Position numbers and translations under genes: made by a program. Under the pieces are notes generated by a model that saw only the letters and a program-made list of their open reading frames with translations, was not told the DNA's origin and made no database searches. A stretch of 32,304 bases of DNA. Origin: Candidatus Gastranaerophilales bacterium (lineage in GTDB: Bacteria > Cyanobacteriota > Vampirovibrionia > Gastranaerophilales > Gastranaerophilaceae). Below are positions 23,099-31,400 of the stretch, one piece after another (positions within the stretch are counted from its first letter, which is position 1; each line of letters begins with the position of its first letter). The stretch covers positions 1 to 32,304 of the forward strand of contig CAJUPC010000023.1 of the NCBI GenBank assembly GCA_910588555.1. The letters are read 5' to 3'.

Positions 23099-23943
23099 TA
23101 ATTAAATCTGTTTATTCTAAATGTTAAGCCTAAAATTTTTATTACTTTAAATTCACCTTTGTTTCTGATAGAAAACAATGTTCTTAAAAAGTCAACTTGG
23201 TCTTTTGTTGCAAGATCATAAAATATTTTTTGTTCTTTTTCGCTGTTTGTGAGAAACTCAATCATTTCCTGCTGAACTTTTTTAGTTTCCATACACATTT
23301 TTTCTTTATTGTTGCTGGCATTTGTAAAATGTTTTCTATATTTCAAAAGCGGCTCTTGAATATTCGCAAATTTCAGATATCTTATAGCTTTTGCAAATAA
23401 GGCATAATCCTGCGCACCAAAGTAATCTTCTTCATATATAAGATTATATTTTTCAAAATCTGCTTTTCTATACATACAAGCAGGATGAAAAAGTTCACAT
23501 CTTCTTAGCATTGAAAAATATTTCGGAAATGGTGCAGTTTTCCAAATTTTTGTTTTTGGTGTGTGTTCGGAAAATATTTCAAGCCATGAAGATACTATTG
23601 AATATTCAGGATTGTTTTCCAAAAAGTTAACTTCTTTTTCAAATCTTTCAGGTACTGAAATGTCATCATGGTCTGTTACGGCTATATATTTTCCGTTTGC
23701 AAGAGCAGCCAATTTATTTCGCACTTCAGTTATGCCTTTTGTCTCTTTGTTGAGGAAATATTTTATTCTGGAATCATTATAAGATTTTATTACTTCTTCA
23801 ACATTGTTTGTAGAACCGTCATTTAATATGATAAGTTCATAGTCTTTTAATGTTTGGTTAAGAATGCTTTCTATACATTCTCTCAGATATTCTTCTTTTG
23901 TATTATATACAGGTAATAATACAGAAATTAGAGGTTTATCCAT
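23095..23943 (-). CDS. GT2 family glycosyltransferase
   Basis: 282 aa. N-terminus ISVLLPVYNTKEEYLRECIESILNQTLKDYELIILNDGSTNN is a GT-A fold; the metal-binding motif is TDHDD. FFGAQDYALFAKA resembles the catalytic ED-Y segment. No membrane segment. TAGGAG precedes the start, and the gene converges with the FnIII-GT2 gene with a four-base overlap. Sugar specificity cannot be read from sequence. With the neighbouring GT2 and the aldolase-like gene it suggests a small surface-glycan locus. Confidence 0.85.
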   Translation of the reverse strand: MDKPLISVLLPVYNTKEEYLRECIESILNQTLKDYELIILNDGSTNNVEEVIKSYNDSRIKYFLNKETKGITEVRNKLAALANGKYIAVTDHDDISVPERFEKEVNFLENNPEYSIVSSWLEIFSEHTPKTKIWKTAPFPKYFSMLRRCELFHPACMYRKADFEKYNLIYEEDYFGAQDYALFAKAIRYLKFANIQEPLLKYRKHFTNASNNKEKMCMETKKVQQEMIEFLTNSEKEQKIFYDLATKDQVDFLRTLFSIRNKGEFKVIKILGLTFRINRFNY

Positions 23944-23985
23944 AGTATAATAATCTCCTAATTATATAATTTTATAGCAAATAAC

Positions 23986-24012
23986 AGCCGATTGGGTATT
24001 ACCCAATCGGCT
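23986..24012 (-). terminator. Intrinsic terminator after the HD-domain gene
   Basis: Perfect 12-bp stem, AGCCGATTGGGT (23986-23997) and ACCCAATCGGCT (24001-24012), with a three-base loop, seven bases after the stop of the leftward HD gene. The following minus-strand sequence is TGTTATTTGC, only moderately U-rich, but the stem is the strongest hairpin in the window. Confidence 0.65.
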
Positions 24013-24019
24013 AAACTTG

Positions 24020-24829
24020 TTAGAGGTAGCATTTGGCCTCTTCACCTTCTACCCCTGCATAAAGTTCGACATATTTTTTTGCAGGGCTTGAGTCGATTTT
24101 TCCTAGTAGTACTTCTTCAATTTGGAAAAATCCTACATCGCCTGACATTTCAATATCAATTCTTATAGGGCGTCTTTGTCCTCTGTGAATTCCTATACGA
24201 TTAATGGCATTTGCCGAATATTTGTGAATATCACCGACACGAGGGGTTGTATTTATTGCCATTGGAATTCTTGCTCTGCCTTTTGTCATATCGCAGCCGT
24301 CAGCTATCAGAAGAATTCCTGCTTCAATTGAATGGATTTTTCTTGATGACATGTGTCCGACAATAGCTTCAATTGCAAGTGATTTTACAATTGTGCGTTT
24401 ATGTAAATCGTATGGAAAAATATGCATTAATGTACGTTCAATAATGGGTTTTGCAAGAATTACAGACATTTCTTCATGTCCTTGTCTGCCAATCATCATT
24501 CCTAAATCGTGCATTAATCCTGAAATTATTAAAGCGCACATACTGTCTTCAAATGTACCTATTTCTTCTTTTTCCAAAGATGTTTGAATACCTGCTTCGC
24601 GAAGAATGTTTAACATTTTTATCGCATTAGCCGCAACTTGACGCATGTGAACAGGACCATGGTCATTGTATCCTAAACGCTTGATAGAAACATTATTGGC
24701 ATAATCCTGCATTTCCTGCAATTCTTCATCTTCAAAAAGATATTTAACAAGTTCTGTACACACAGAGCTGTGCTGTAATCTTTTTAATATTTTAGTTTCT
24801 AAAGAAATTTCTTTAACCGATTTTGTCAT
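24020..24829 (-). CDS. HD-domain phosphohydrolase
   Basis: 269 aa. Metal-binding HD motif residues are H57 and H61 (YNDHGPVHMRQVA), H107-D108 (LMHDLGMM) and H118 (GRQGHEEMS), followed by IVGHMSSRKIHSIEAGILLIADGCDMTKGRARI. The HD core spans about 50-200, and the remaining 70 residues (GQRRPIRIDIEMSGDVGFFQIEEVLLGKI) look like a small alpha/beta domain. HD enzymes hydrolyse nucleotide phosphate bonds, sometimes cyclic or hyperphosphorylated signalling nucleotides; the substrate here is unknown. AAGGA precedes the ATG. A strong terminator follows, so it is transcribed separately from the GT2. Confidence 0.8.
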   Translation of the reverse strand: MTKSVKEISLETKILKRLQHSSVCTELVKYLFEDEELQEMQDYANNVSIKRLGYNDHGPVHMRQVAANAIKMLNILREAGIQTSLEKEEIGTFEDSMCALIISGLMHDLGMMIGRQGHEEMSVILAKPIIERTLMHIFPYDLHKRTIVKSLAIEAIVGHMSSRKIHSIEAGILLIADGCDMTKGRARIPMAINTTPRVGDIHKYSANAINRIGIHRGQRRPIRIDIEMSGDVGFFQIEEVLLGKIDSSPAKKYVELYAGVEGEEAKCYL

Positions 24830-24936
24830 TTTTTTATCCTTTATCTATTTGTCATGTAATAAATTCTTGACTAAGATTTATCCCGTTCGCAAATGTTATA
24901 TTTATATAATACCTCATAATTTGAAAAAATGAAATA

Positions 24937-25908
24937 TTATATTAAATCTTTAAGTAAATCTTTGTTATATGTAGATTTCATATCAGCTGGAATTTTTCTT
25001 AGAATTTCATTTATTTTTTCATAACTGAAAGATTTATTTATCAGAAATTTAGCATAATCCGGATGGCAGTTATTTAAACCTGAAAGGTAATATGGTACTG
25101 AATAGCCCCACGGATTTTTATTGTAAATGATTTTTATACACTTATCAATTGCTTCCAGTATAGGGGTAATTTTATAAGACTTACGGCAGAAATTATTTAA
25201 ATACAAAGCAATAATTTCTGTGCATAAATTTCCTGCACCTCTTCCTATTCCTGATAATGTTGAATCAATTATTATATTTCGGCTGGGCAAGTTATTTATA
25301 AAATATTGTGCATTTGCAAAAGATAATTGCAAATTATTATGTGAATGAAAACAAATATTTATATTTTTATCCAAATTTTTGCAAAGTCTTATAATTTCTC
25401 TTAAATCATTCTCTCTCATTGAGCCTGTTGAATCTGTTATAGTAAATCCGTATGGCAAAATTTTATTTACTAAACCGATTAACTCTGTAAGTTCTTTTTT
25501 GGTGTATGTATTTGTGTGCATGGGATTAATAAAAATATTATATCCTTTTGATTTTAACAGGGCACAATATTTTATTGCTTCTTCAGCCTGATGTTTTTTA
25601 AACGCTATACGAAAAATTATATTAATGTTGTTTGGAATATCTTTAATATCATATTCTCCATAATTAATCATTAAAACCAATTTGGAGGATGTATGTGTGT
25701 GTGATAATTTTGCAAAGTCAGATAACGTATTAAATAATGTTTTATCATGAGAATAAGAAACGGATTTAAGATATCCGCATTCAATAAAATCTATTCCAGC
25801 ATTTTCAAGGCTGATTAAAATATTTTCAATATTATCAGCTCCGAATTCCCAGTTATTTACATAACCGCCTTCTCTAAGAGTGCAATCTAAAAGTTTTATA
25901 CAAGCCAT
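24937..25908 (-). CDS. DRE-TIM metallolyase (HMGL-like aldolase catalytic domain) of polysaccharide-locus type
   Basis: 323 aa from the ATG at 25908 (MACIKLLDCTLREGGYVNNW); the frame opens ten codons earlier. D8, R12 and E13 in the LDCTLREGG motif and the HSHNN metal ligands further on mark a DRE-TIM barrel similar to 4-hydroxy-2-oxovalerate aldolase. TGSMRENDL and STLSGIGRGAGNLCTE are also family-like. Relatives with the TLREGGYVNNW start occur in O-antigen or capsule clusters, where they are thought to act in unusual sugar or acyl synthesis. No Shine-Dalgarno; TGC-TATATT (hexamer at 25916-25921) ends seven bases before the ATG. The reaction is not assigned. Confidence 0.8.
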   Translation of the reverse strand: MACIKLLDCTLREGGYVNNWEFGADNIENILISLENAGIDFIECGYLKSVSYSHDKTLFNTLSDFAKLSHTHTSSKLVLMINYGEYDIKDIPNNINIIFRIAFKKHQAEEAIKYCALLKSKGYNIFINPMHTNTYTKKELTELIGLVNKILPYGFTITDSTGSMRENDLREIIRLCKNLDKNINICFHSHNNLQLSFANAQYFINNLPSRNIIIDSTLSGIGRGAGNLCTEIIALYLNNFCRKSYKITPILEAIDKCIKIIYNKNPWGYSVPYYLSGLNNCHPDYAKFLINKSFSYEKINEILRKIPADMKSTYNKDLLKDLI

Positions 25909-25936
25909 GTATAATAATATAGCATAAATTTGTCTC

Positions 25937-25979
25937 AAAAAAATAACATGTAAAATACATATTGTACTTTACATGTTAT
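25937..25979 (-). terminator. Intrinsic terminator of the M48 protease gene
   Basis: Perfect 12-bp stem ATAACATGTAAA (25943-25954) and TTTACATGTTAT (25968-25979), 13-base loop, and a run of T on the minus strand (25937-25942). It begins 18 bases after the M48 stop and runs into the upstream region of the next leftward gene. Confidence 0.75.
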
Positions 25980-25996
25980 AGATTTTTATTAATTTT

Positions 25997-26848
25997 TTAG
26001 TATGAAATAGCTCTTATTACATTTAAAGATTTGTCCCATCCGTTAGTTTGTTTTGCGTTTTTATATTTTTCAAGTTTTGCAAGGCGTTTTTCTTTAAGTT
26101 TTGCCTGTTGTTTGTTGAAAGCTGCAAGCTTTTTAGGATTGCTGTTTCTTTCTTTGACAATCGGGTTTGCATAAGCCATGAATTTTTTGTACGAATCAGT
26201 GTTATATCCTGCTTTAGCTTTAGCGGGATAAGTGTATGTAATATAATCATAGATATACATAGTTCTTTTATCGCCGGATGGGTGAGTTGATGTGAAATCT
26301 GCATAATTTCCGCTTATTTTATATAAAACAGAAACCATTGCAAGCGGGTTGTATCCAGCTTTAGTCATTAAATCAACTCCTGTAATATCAGCTTCATATT
26401 CTTCTGTTCTGGACATTTTTAACATTGTAAGGTTGTTTGCTGCGTTTGCGCCTGCTTTTAGTCTAGAATCTATATTTGCATTATAAATAGCTGTGGCTGA
26501 TATTGTACCTATAACATTTTGTTTTGCGACGTGGTTGTTAACAATATGACCTATTTCGTGGGCAATTACACCGGCCAGTTCAGAATCATTATTTACAAAC
26601 TTCAATAAACCTGTATAAACACAAATTTCTTTGTCAGCGTTTGCAAACGCATTAATTTCGTCAGTTTCGATAACTTTAAAATTTATTTTTGTAGGTAAGT
26701 TATTTTTTGCTAAAAGAGCTTTACCTATATTATTAACTCTTGCAACATTTGATTTGCTGGTCCAATTTGTTGAATTTGCTGCTGCTCCATAAGCTGACAG
26801 CTGAAAGCTAAATAAAATTACTAATAAAATGTTTAAAAATTTCTTCAT
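25997..26848 (-). CDS. M48-family metalloprotease, exported
   Basis: 283 aa with a signal peptide (MKKFLNILLVILFSFQLSAYGA). The zinc motif HEIGH has H97, E98, H101, and the third ligand is E152 in EEYEADITGVDLM. The catalytic domain spans about 35-220. A lysine-rich C-terminal helix (KQQAKLKEKRLAKLEKYKNAKQ) follows, and there are no TPR repeats, so it is shorter than BepA. Such exported M48 enzymes act in envelope quality control. AGGAGG lies five bases before the ATG. It has its own terminator. Confidence 0.9.
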   Translation of the reverse strand: MKKFLNILLVILFSFQLSAYGAAANSTNWTSKSNVARVNNIGKALLAKNNLPTKINFKVIETDEINAFANADKEICVYTGLLKFVNNDSELAGVIAHEIGHIVNNHVAKQNVIGTISATAIYNANIDSRLKAGANAANNLTMLKMSRTEEYEADITGVDLMTKAGYNPLAMVSVLYKISGNYADFTSTHPSGDKRTMYIYDYITYTYPAKAKAGYNTDSYKKFMAYANPIVKERNSNPKKLAAFNKQQAKLKEKRLAKLEKYKNAKQTNGWDKSLNVIRAISY

Positions 26849-26954
26849 CTTTCCTCCTATAACTATTCCAAAATAATATTAGTAAAAAAATGAATTATTT
26901 ACAATTACTATATATAATTACAATTTTTATAACAGCGATTTATATTGTAAAATA

Positions 26955-27083
26955 TTAAAATATTTCTTTATAAATATATAATACATTTTGAATTTCTTCT
27001 ATTAAGAGTTCAGGGAGTTTTTTATTTGTTTTAAAATATTCAACATTCTTATGTAACCATTTTAATGTGGTAATCTCATCCAT
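26955..27083 (-). CDS. Small ORF of 42 aa, possible gene remnant
   Basis: Minus-strand ORF from ATG at 27083 to TAA at 26955, sequence starting MDEITTLKWLHKNVEYFKTN with protein-like composition (LPELLIEEIQNVLYIYKEIF). The same frame stays open for 18 more codons upstream (KASNILKKHPIINTE) without a start codon and then meets a stop, so this may be the 3' end of a truncated gene. A TATAAT ends ten bases before the ATG and no ribosome binding site is seen. The 327 bases between the M48 and HNH genes otherwise hold only AT-rich sequence and the HNH promoter. Confidence 0.3.
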   Translation of the reverse strand: MDEITTLKWLHKNVEYFKTNKKLPELLIEEIQNVLYIYKEIF

Positions 27084-27121
27084 TTCTGTATTAATTATAG
27101 GATGTTTTTTTAAGATATTGC

Positions 27122-27150
27122 TTGCTTTATTGATAATTTAATGTAATAAT
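27122..27150 (+). promoter_or_regulatory. Promoter of the SRA-HNH gene
   Basis: TTGCTT (27122-27127), a 17-base spacer and AATAAT (27145-27150) with an extended TGT. The gene's AAAGGA ribosome binding site lies further down, seven bases before the ATG. Confidence 0.45.
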
Positions 27151-27175
27151 TATTTTTAAGTTTAAAGGAATTTAT

Positions 27176-27871
27176 ATGTTTAAAGTTGGAGATATTATTT
27201 CATACCAAGAAATGTGCAACGAAGAAAAAACATCTTTGCAAAAAGGTATGAATTTTAGAATAAAAAATAATTCATCGATTATATTGATGAGTTTGCGAAA
27301 AAATGCTCCATATGTAGATAGAATTGAAAATGATGGTCAGATTTTAATATATGAAGGGCATGATATTGCTAAATATAAGACATTAAATCAAGACCCTAAA
27401 AGCCTAGATCAACCAATGTTTCTTCCAAGTGGGCAATTAAGTGAAAATGGTAAATTCTATAATGCTGTCTGTAATTATAAAAAAGGACAACAAAAGGCAG
27501 AATTAGTAAAAGTATATGAAAAGATTATGCCAGGTGTATGGTCATATAATGGAATTTTTAAATTAGTAGATGCATGGCAAGAAGAATCTGATAATCGTAA
27601 AGTTTTTAAGTTTAAGTTAGAATTAACTAATGATGATTTTAAGAAAGACAATGCAGAATTTGAAATTGAGCACAATAGAATAATTCCAACAGAAGTAAAA
27701 AAGGAAGTTTGGAAAAGAGATAACGGACGTTGTGTAATCTGCAGTAGTAATGTTAATTTGCATTTTGATCATATAATTCCTTTTTCTAAAGGTGGAAGTT
27801 CAATAACTGCAAAAAATATTCAGTTATTATGTGCAAAATGCAATCTTAGTAAACATGATAAAATTATTTAA
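27176..27871 (+). CDS. SRA-like/HNH endonuclease, likely modification-dependent (type IV) restriction
   Basis: 231 aa. Residues about 20-150 follow the order of a YDG/SRA base-flipping domain: ILIYEGHD where SRA has VxYTGxGG, then LSENGKFYNAVCNYKKGQ, VKVYEKIMPGVWSYNGIFKLVDAW, RKVFKFKL. The C-terminus is an HNH nuclease: C186/C189 (CVIC), the catalytic H198-adjacent pair D198-H199 in HFDHIIP, N214, and C219/C222 (CAKC), a zinc-stabilised beta-beta-alpha metal finger. By analogy with ScoMcrA-type proteins it would cut DNA carrying modified cytosines. SRA assignment is by pattern and is less certain than HNH. It precedes a NACHT-type gene and lies in AT-rich sequence, so a defence island is likely. 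Confidence 0.8.
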   Translation: MFKVGDIISYQEMCNEEKTSLQKGMNFRIKNNSSIILMSLRKNAPYVDRIENDGQILIYEGHDIAKYKTLNQDPKSLDQPMFLPSGQLSENGKFYNAVCNYKKGQQKAELVKVYEKIMPGVWSYNGIFKLVDAWQEESDNRKVFKFKLELTNDDFKKDNAEFEIEHNRIIPTEVKKEVWKRDNGRCVICSSNVNLHFDHIIPFSKGGSSITAKNIQLLCAKCNLSKHDKII

Positions 27872-28134
27872 TAATGGTATAAGGCATTAAAAAAATTATA
27901 CTATTTAATTTGGCATTTATAGACATTATTTTGTAAAATATATTAGCTCAAGCGTGTAAAAATCAAACGAATGCCCAACTTATTTAAAATACCCACTATG
28001 ACTGGATTACAAAAAGGACTCTTTTTATTTGCCCAAAGAGAATTTTGGCGTGAATAGGCTGAATTCTCTGAAAATTGAATTTAATATATTCTCTTTAATC
28101 AGCGGAAGCTCGCGTAGTGCGGCTAAGTTGGCAC

Positions 28135-28158
28135 TAAAAAAGAGCGCAAACGCGCTCT
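28135..28158 (-). terminator. Leftward intrinsic terminator without an upstream gene
   Basis: Stem AGAGCGC (28141-28147) and GCGCTCT (28152-28158), loop AAAC on the plus strand, followed on the minus strand by six T. The plus strand lacks a T-run. A leftward transcript from the region 28160-28500 is implied, but no leftward gene is there. Confidence 0.6.
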
Positions 28159-28256
28159 ATACTTATTAATGGTTGAGCAAACAGTAGTAGAAATAATGTC
28201 CAAAATTTCCCCATTATGTAGTCTATTCTATTTATAGTATTACTCTATATTACAGC

Positions 28257-28288
28257 TATATCAAGTGTTTTTGATATAAAGTTATCAA
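28257..28288. promoter_or_regulatory. Operator-like array of three TATCAA half-sites, 12-bp phase
   Basis: TATCAA at 28259, TTGATA (inverted) at 28271 and TATCAA at 28283, exactly 12 bases apart. The first pair extends to a perfect 8-bp dyad, TATATCAA/TTGATATA, with a six-base spacer. The array ends directly before the -35 hexamer of the large gene's promoter, a position suited to a regulator. Confidence 0.5.
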
Positions 28289-28289
28289 T

Positions 28290-28318
28290 TTGACACAGTT
28301 TAATTGATTATGAATAAT
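28290..28318 (+). promoter_or_regulatory. Promoter of the NACHT-nuclease gene
   Basis: Consensus TTGACA (28290-28295), a 17-base spacer and AATAAT (28313-28318). Transcription would start near 28325, leaving a leader of about 174 bases before the ATG at 28499. Confidence 0.5.
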
Positions 28319-28498
28319 ATTTGTAAAATTATTTATGCTATGTGCAGATTCCTTGATAATGGTTATTTTGCAGGGAAATATAAATCTATAACTTATTAGC
28401 ACTTATAAATAATAGATAACTGATTATTTTTATAATAATATTTCTATAAATGTTGTGTATGGAATCATAATTGTACAGAAAACATAAACAGGTGTTAA

Positions 28499-31400
28499 AT
28501 GACAAAAAAAGAAATACTAAAAATTTCAAATATTGAATTGCCACTTGAGGAAGCTAAACGTCAGGCGATAGCCTCAATTAATGGTTATGTTTATCAGTTT
28601 CATCAGGCAGCATCTGAATGGATAAAATTAGAAGACAACGAAGAATTGTATTTAGAAATAGCTGAAGATCATGCAAAAATTATTAAAGATAAGTCAACTA
28701 AACAGAGTACTTTAATAGCAACTCAGGTAAAAAATACTTTTGAATCAGGTCCAATTACTTTAAATTCGCTTGATGTGCAAAATTGCATTCAGAAATTATT
28801 TATTTACAAACAAAAAAATCCAGATAAAAATATTCGTTTCTGTTTTCTAACAACATCTGAAATAAGTAAAGAAAAAAATAATAAATTACAAAACGGCGAA
28901 AAAGGGATATATATTTGGAATAATGTAAATGATGACAATATTCAAGATTTACGTAGTTTTTTATTAAAATCTTCCTTTAATGATGATTTTTCTGATTTTA
29001 TTCAAAATTCATCAAATGATGTATTAAAGGATTTTATTCAAAGTTTGACATTTCTTTATGAAATGCCTAACATTTTAGAAATTGAAACTTTTAATAAAAA
29101 AATGTTATGCGATAGACGTGATTTGGTTAGCTCAACTCTGGAAGCGGCAGAAGAAGCATATATTCATTTAGTATATAAAGTTATGGAAACAATTGTTAAT
29201 TCTAATGATAGAAAACTAACAAAAGAGGATTTCGTTACTTGTTTTCGCAAAGCAACATCTATTCCTTTGGGTTCACAAACAGTAGAAAATATACTTAAAG
29301 AGAAAAACTGTGAAAAATTTTTACAAATAAGTGACCAACAATTAAGAACAATAGCAGAAAAATTGCTTTACAATTCACTTCCTTCGGATTTGTCATTGAT
29401 GTTTACAAATGTTCCAGAGAGTGTACATAATGCTCATAAGAAATTAATGGAGTGTGATAGATATTTAACTGAATATAATGATAAAGAAAATGAAACAAGT
29501 ATACGGTGTTTATCATACAAAATATTAAATGAAAAAAGTAAAAAAAATATATATTATGCTGATCCCGGAAGTGGCAAAACCTATACTTTATGGAATATAG
29601 CAAAGAAGTTATTAAACGAAGGCGATATAATACCCTTATTTTTGCCAATAGGGAATTTAAATACTTGGGATGAAGTTTTATCTATTTTATCAAGTATTTG
29701 CCCTGAAATAGATCCTAAAATTATAATAAATCACCCTAGAATATGTTTGTGTCTAGACGGTTGGTCTGAATTTGCTACAGGACAGTATTTTTCTGAACGC
29801 ACAAAGGCTATCATTTCTTTGGCTAATGCATATGTTATTGCAAATGCACGTTATGTGGATTCTTCTGATACTATTTTTCGCAGATGGAAACTTGAAAATA
29901 TTGAGCAGTCTACGGTGGCAGATGTGCTTAAAACAAGCAATATTTTTGCTAATGATGATGTTTTGAATTTTTTACAAACCCCATTAGCTCTTTTGTTATT
30001 TATCTTTTTAGGTGGTGGTACATCAGTCGGAGAATTATTATATAAATTTCATAATAATATTACACATAACAACTTTCCTGAAAATTTTCAATATGTATTA
30101 TGTGATTCAATAAGTTCAATGATTTTGTACGGAGACCTAAATTATTTAAATTTTGAAACTGAATTAAAGAAAAAATGTGTTCATAATAAAATTTTTGAAC
30201 CTTTAAAATTACTGAAACAATTAGGAACGATAAAAGAAAGAAATGGAAAAATATTACCTATACATGATCTCTACTGGAGTTGGTTGGGTGGTATTGGACT
30301 TTTTCAAAATGGCAAGTTAGAAGAATGTATTAATAACTTAAAAACACGTGAGAGCATAGAGTTGGCTTTAGATTCAGGAGAAAAAACCACAAAGAAAATA
30401 ATTGATAAAATTGTGCCTATCGATATCTATCTTGCCACAAAGTTAGATAAACAAAATATATCAATAAATGTTGATGTGCAAATTGAAAAAATGCTTAAAG
30501 ATAAACGGCTAGCTGTTCGGTACAGAGCCGCAATTTCGGTTATTTCCTGCGGAAGAAGTAAATACATTGAAAAATCTTTATACACAATAAGTGAAATGTG
30601 TAAAAATAAAATTTATGCAAAAGAATTAAAGAATTTATTTAAACCAGATATACTTTCCCCATTTAAAAAAGAATTAACAAAATGGGCTGGATCCCCTGGG
30701 ACATCACTAATGCTTGATGCAATAATCGAAACAGGTAATCAGGATTGGTTGCCCTGGTTAGAAGTAATCTTTAAAAAAGAAGGAGTGAATAAATCCCAAG
30801 TTATTGCTGCAGCTATAGCTAGTGCAGGTTATATTCCAATATGGTGTCATCCATATCTATTCGAGTTTATTAAAAATGGAGCTTACAAATTAAAAGATAT
30901 AAAACGCAGAGGGGAAATCAGAGATTTAGTCAAATGGCTATTTGAAAACTATGAAAATATTGTTATACCTAGTTCAAGCCAATGGTGCCATATTAACGAA
31001 TATATAGCAGATTGTGGTTCAGAGGAAGATTTTGAACAATTGTTAATACTTTTTCCTAAGTTGAATAAGACGGCACAAGAATTAATAGAATATGCTATCG
31101 TTAAACGTGGCGAGCCTTGGATTGGTAGATTCCAAAAACTCGTTTTTTCTGAAACCCAAAGTCGTCATCATCACAGTCTTCAAGAGGTTTTTTCAAAAGG
31201 AATAGAGGATACTATTGCAAGGCAATGGATTGAAAATGGCTATGTCAATGAAGGTTGGCGAGTTTTAGTTGACCGGCATCAAAACGATATTGTTCCAGAG
31301 TTAATAAAAAATTTACCCGAATCATTTAGCAATCAACACTATATTCCTACGTTAAGAGCTATGCAGTATTTAGATAATGCTCCAGATACATTGATTAATG

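Larger units (their letters stand above)
27872..28498. other. 627-base structured intergenic region
   Basis: No convincing gene. It holds an inverted repeat AGAGAATT/AATTCTCT (28037-28044 and 28062-28069, 17-base loop), a second TAGTGC/GCACTA dyad (28115-28120 and 28131-28136), a minus-strand terminator (28135-28158), an array of TATCAA half-sites (28257-28288) and the promoter for the large gene. A GC-richer patch around 28102-28160 contrasts with very AT-rich flanks. The two dyads near 28040-28136 may be remnants of a mobile element or part of an RNA. Confidence 0.5.

Noticed and set aside
27971..28057. A 28-codon plus-strand ORF beginning MPNLFKIPTM
   Set aside because: No ribosome binding site or promoter spacing, and it overlaps an inverted repeat. 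A chance frame is more likely.
28134..28214. A 26-codon hydrophobic minus-strand ORF ending in the terminator's T-run
   Set aside because: No Shine-Dalgarno sequence and only a weak -10. The stop codon lies in the terminator tail, which suggests coincidence. It is kept only as a note in the orphan-terminator finding.
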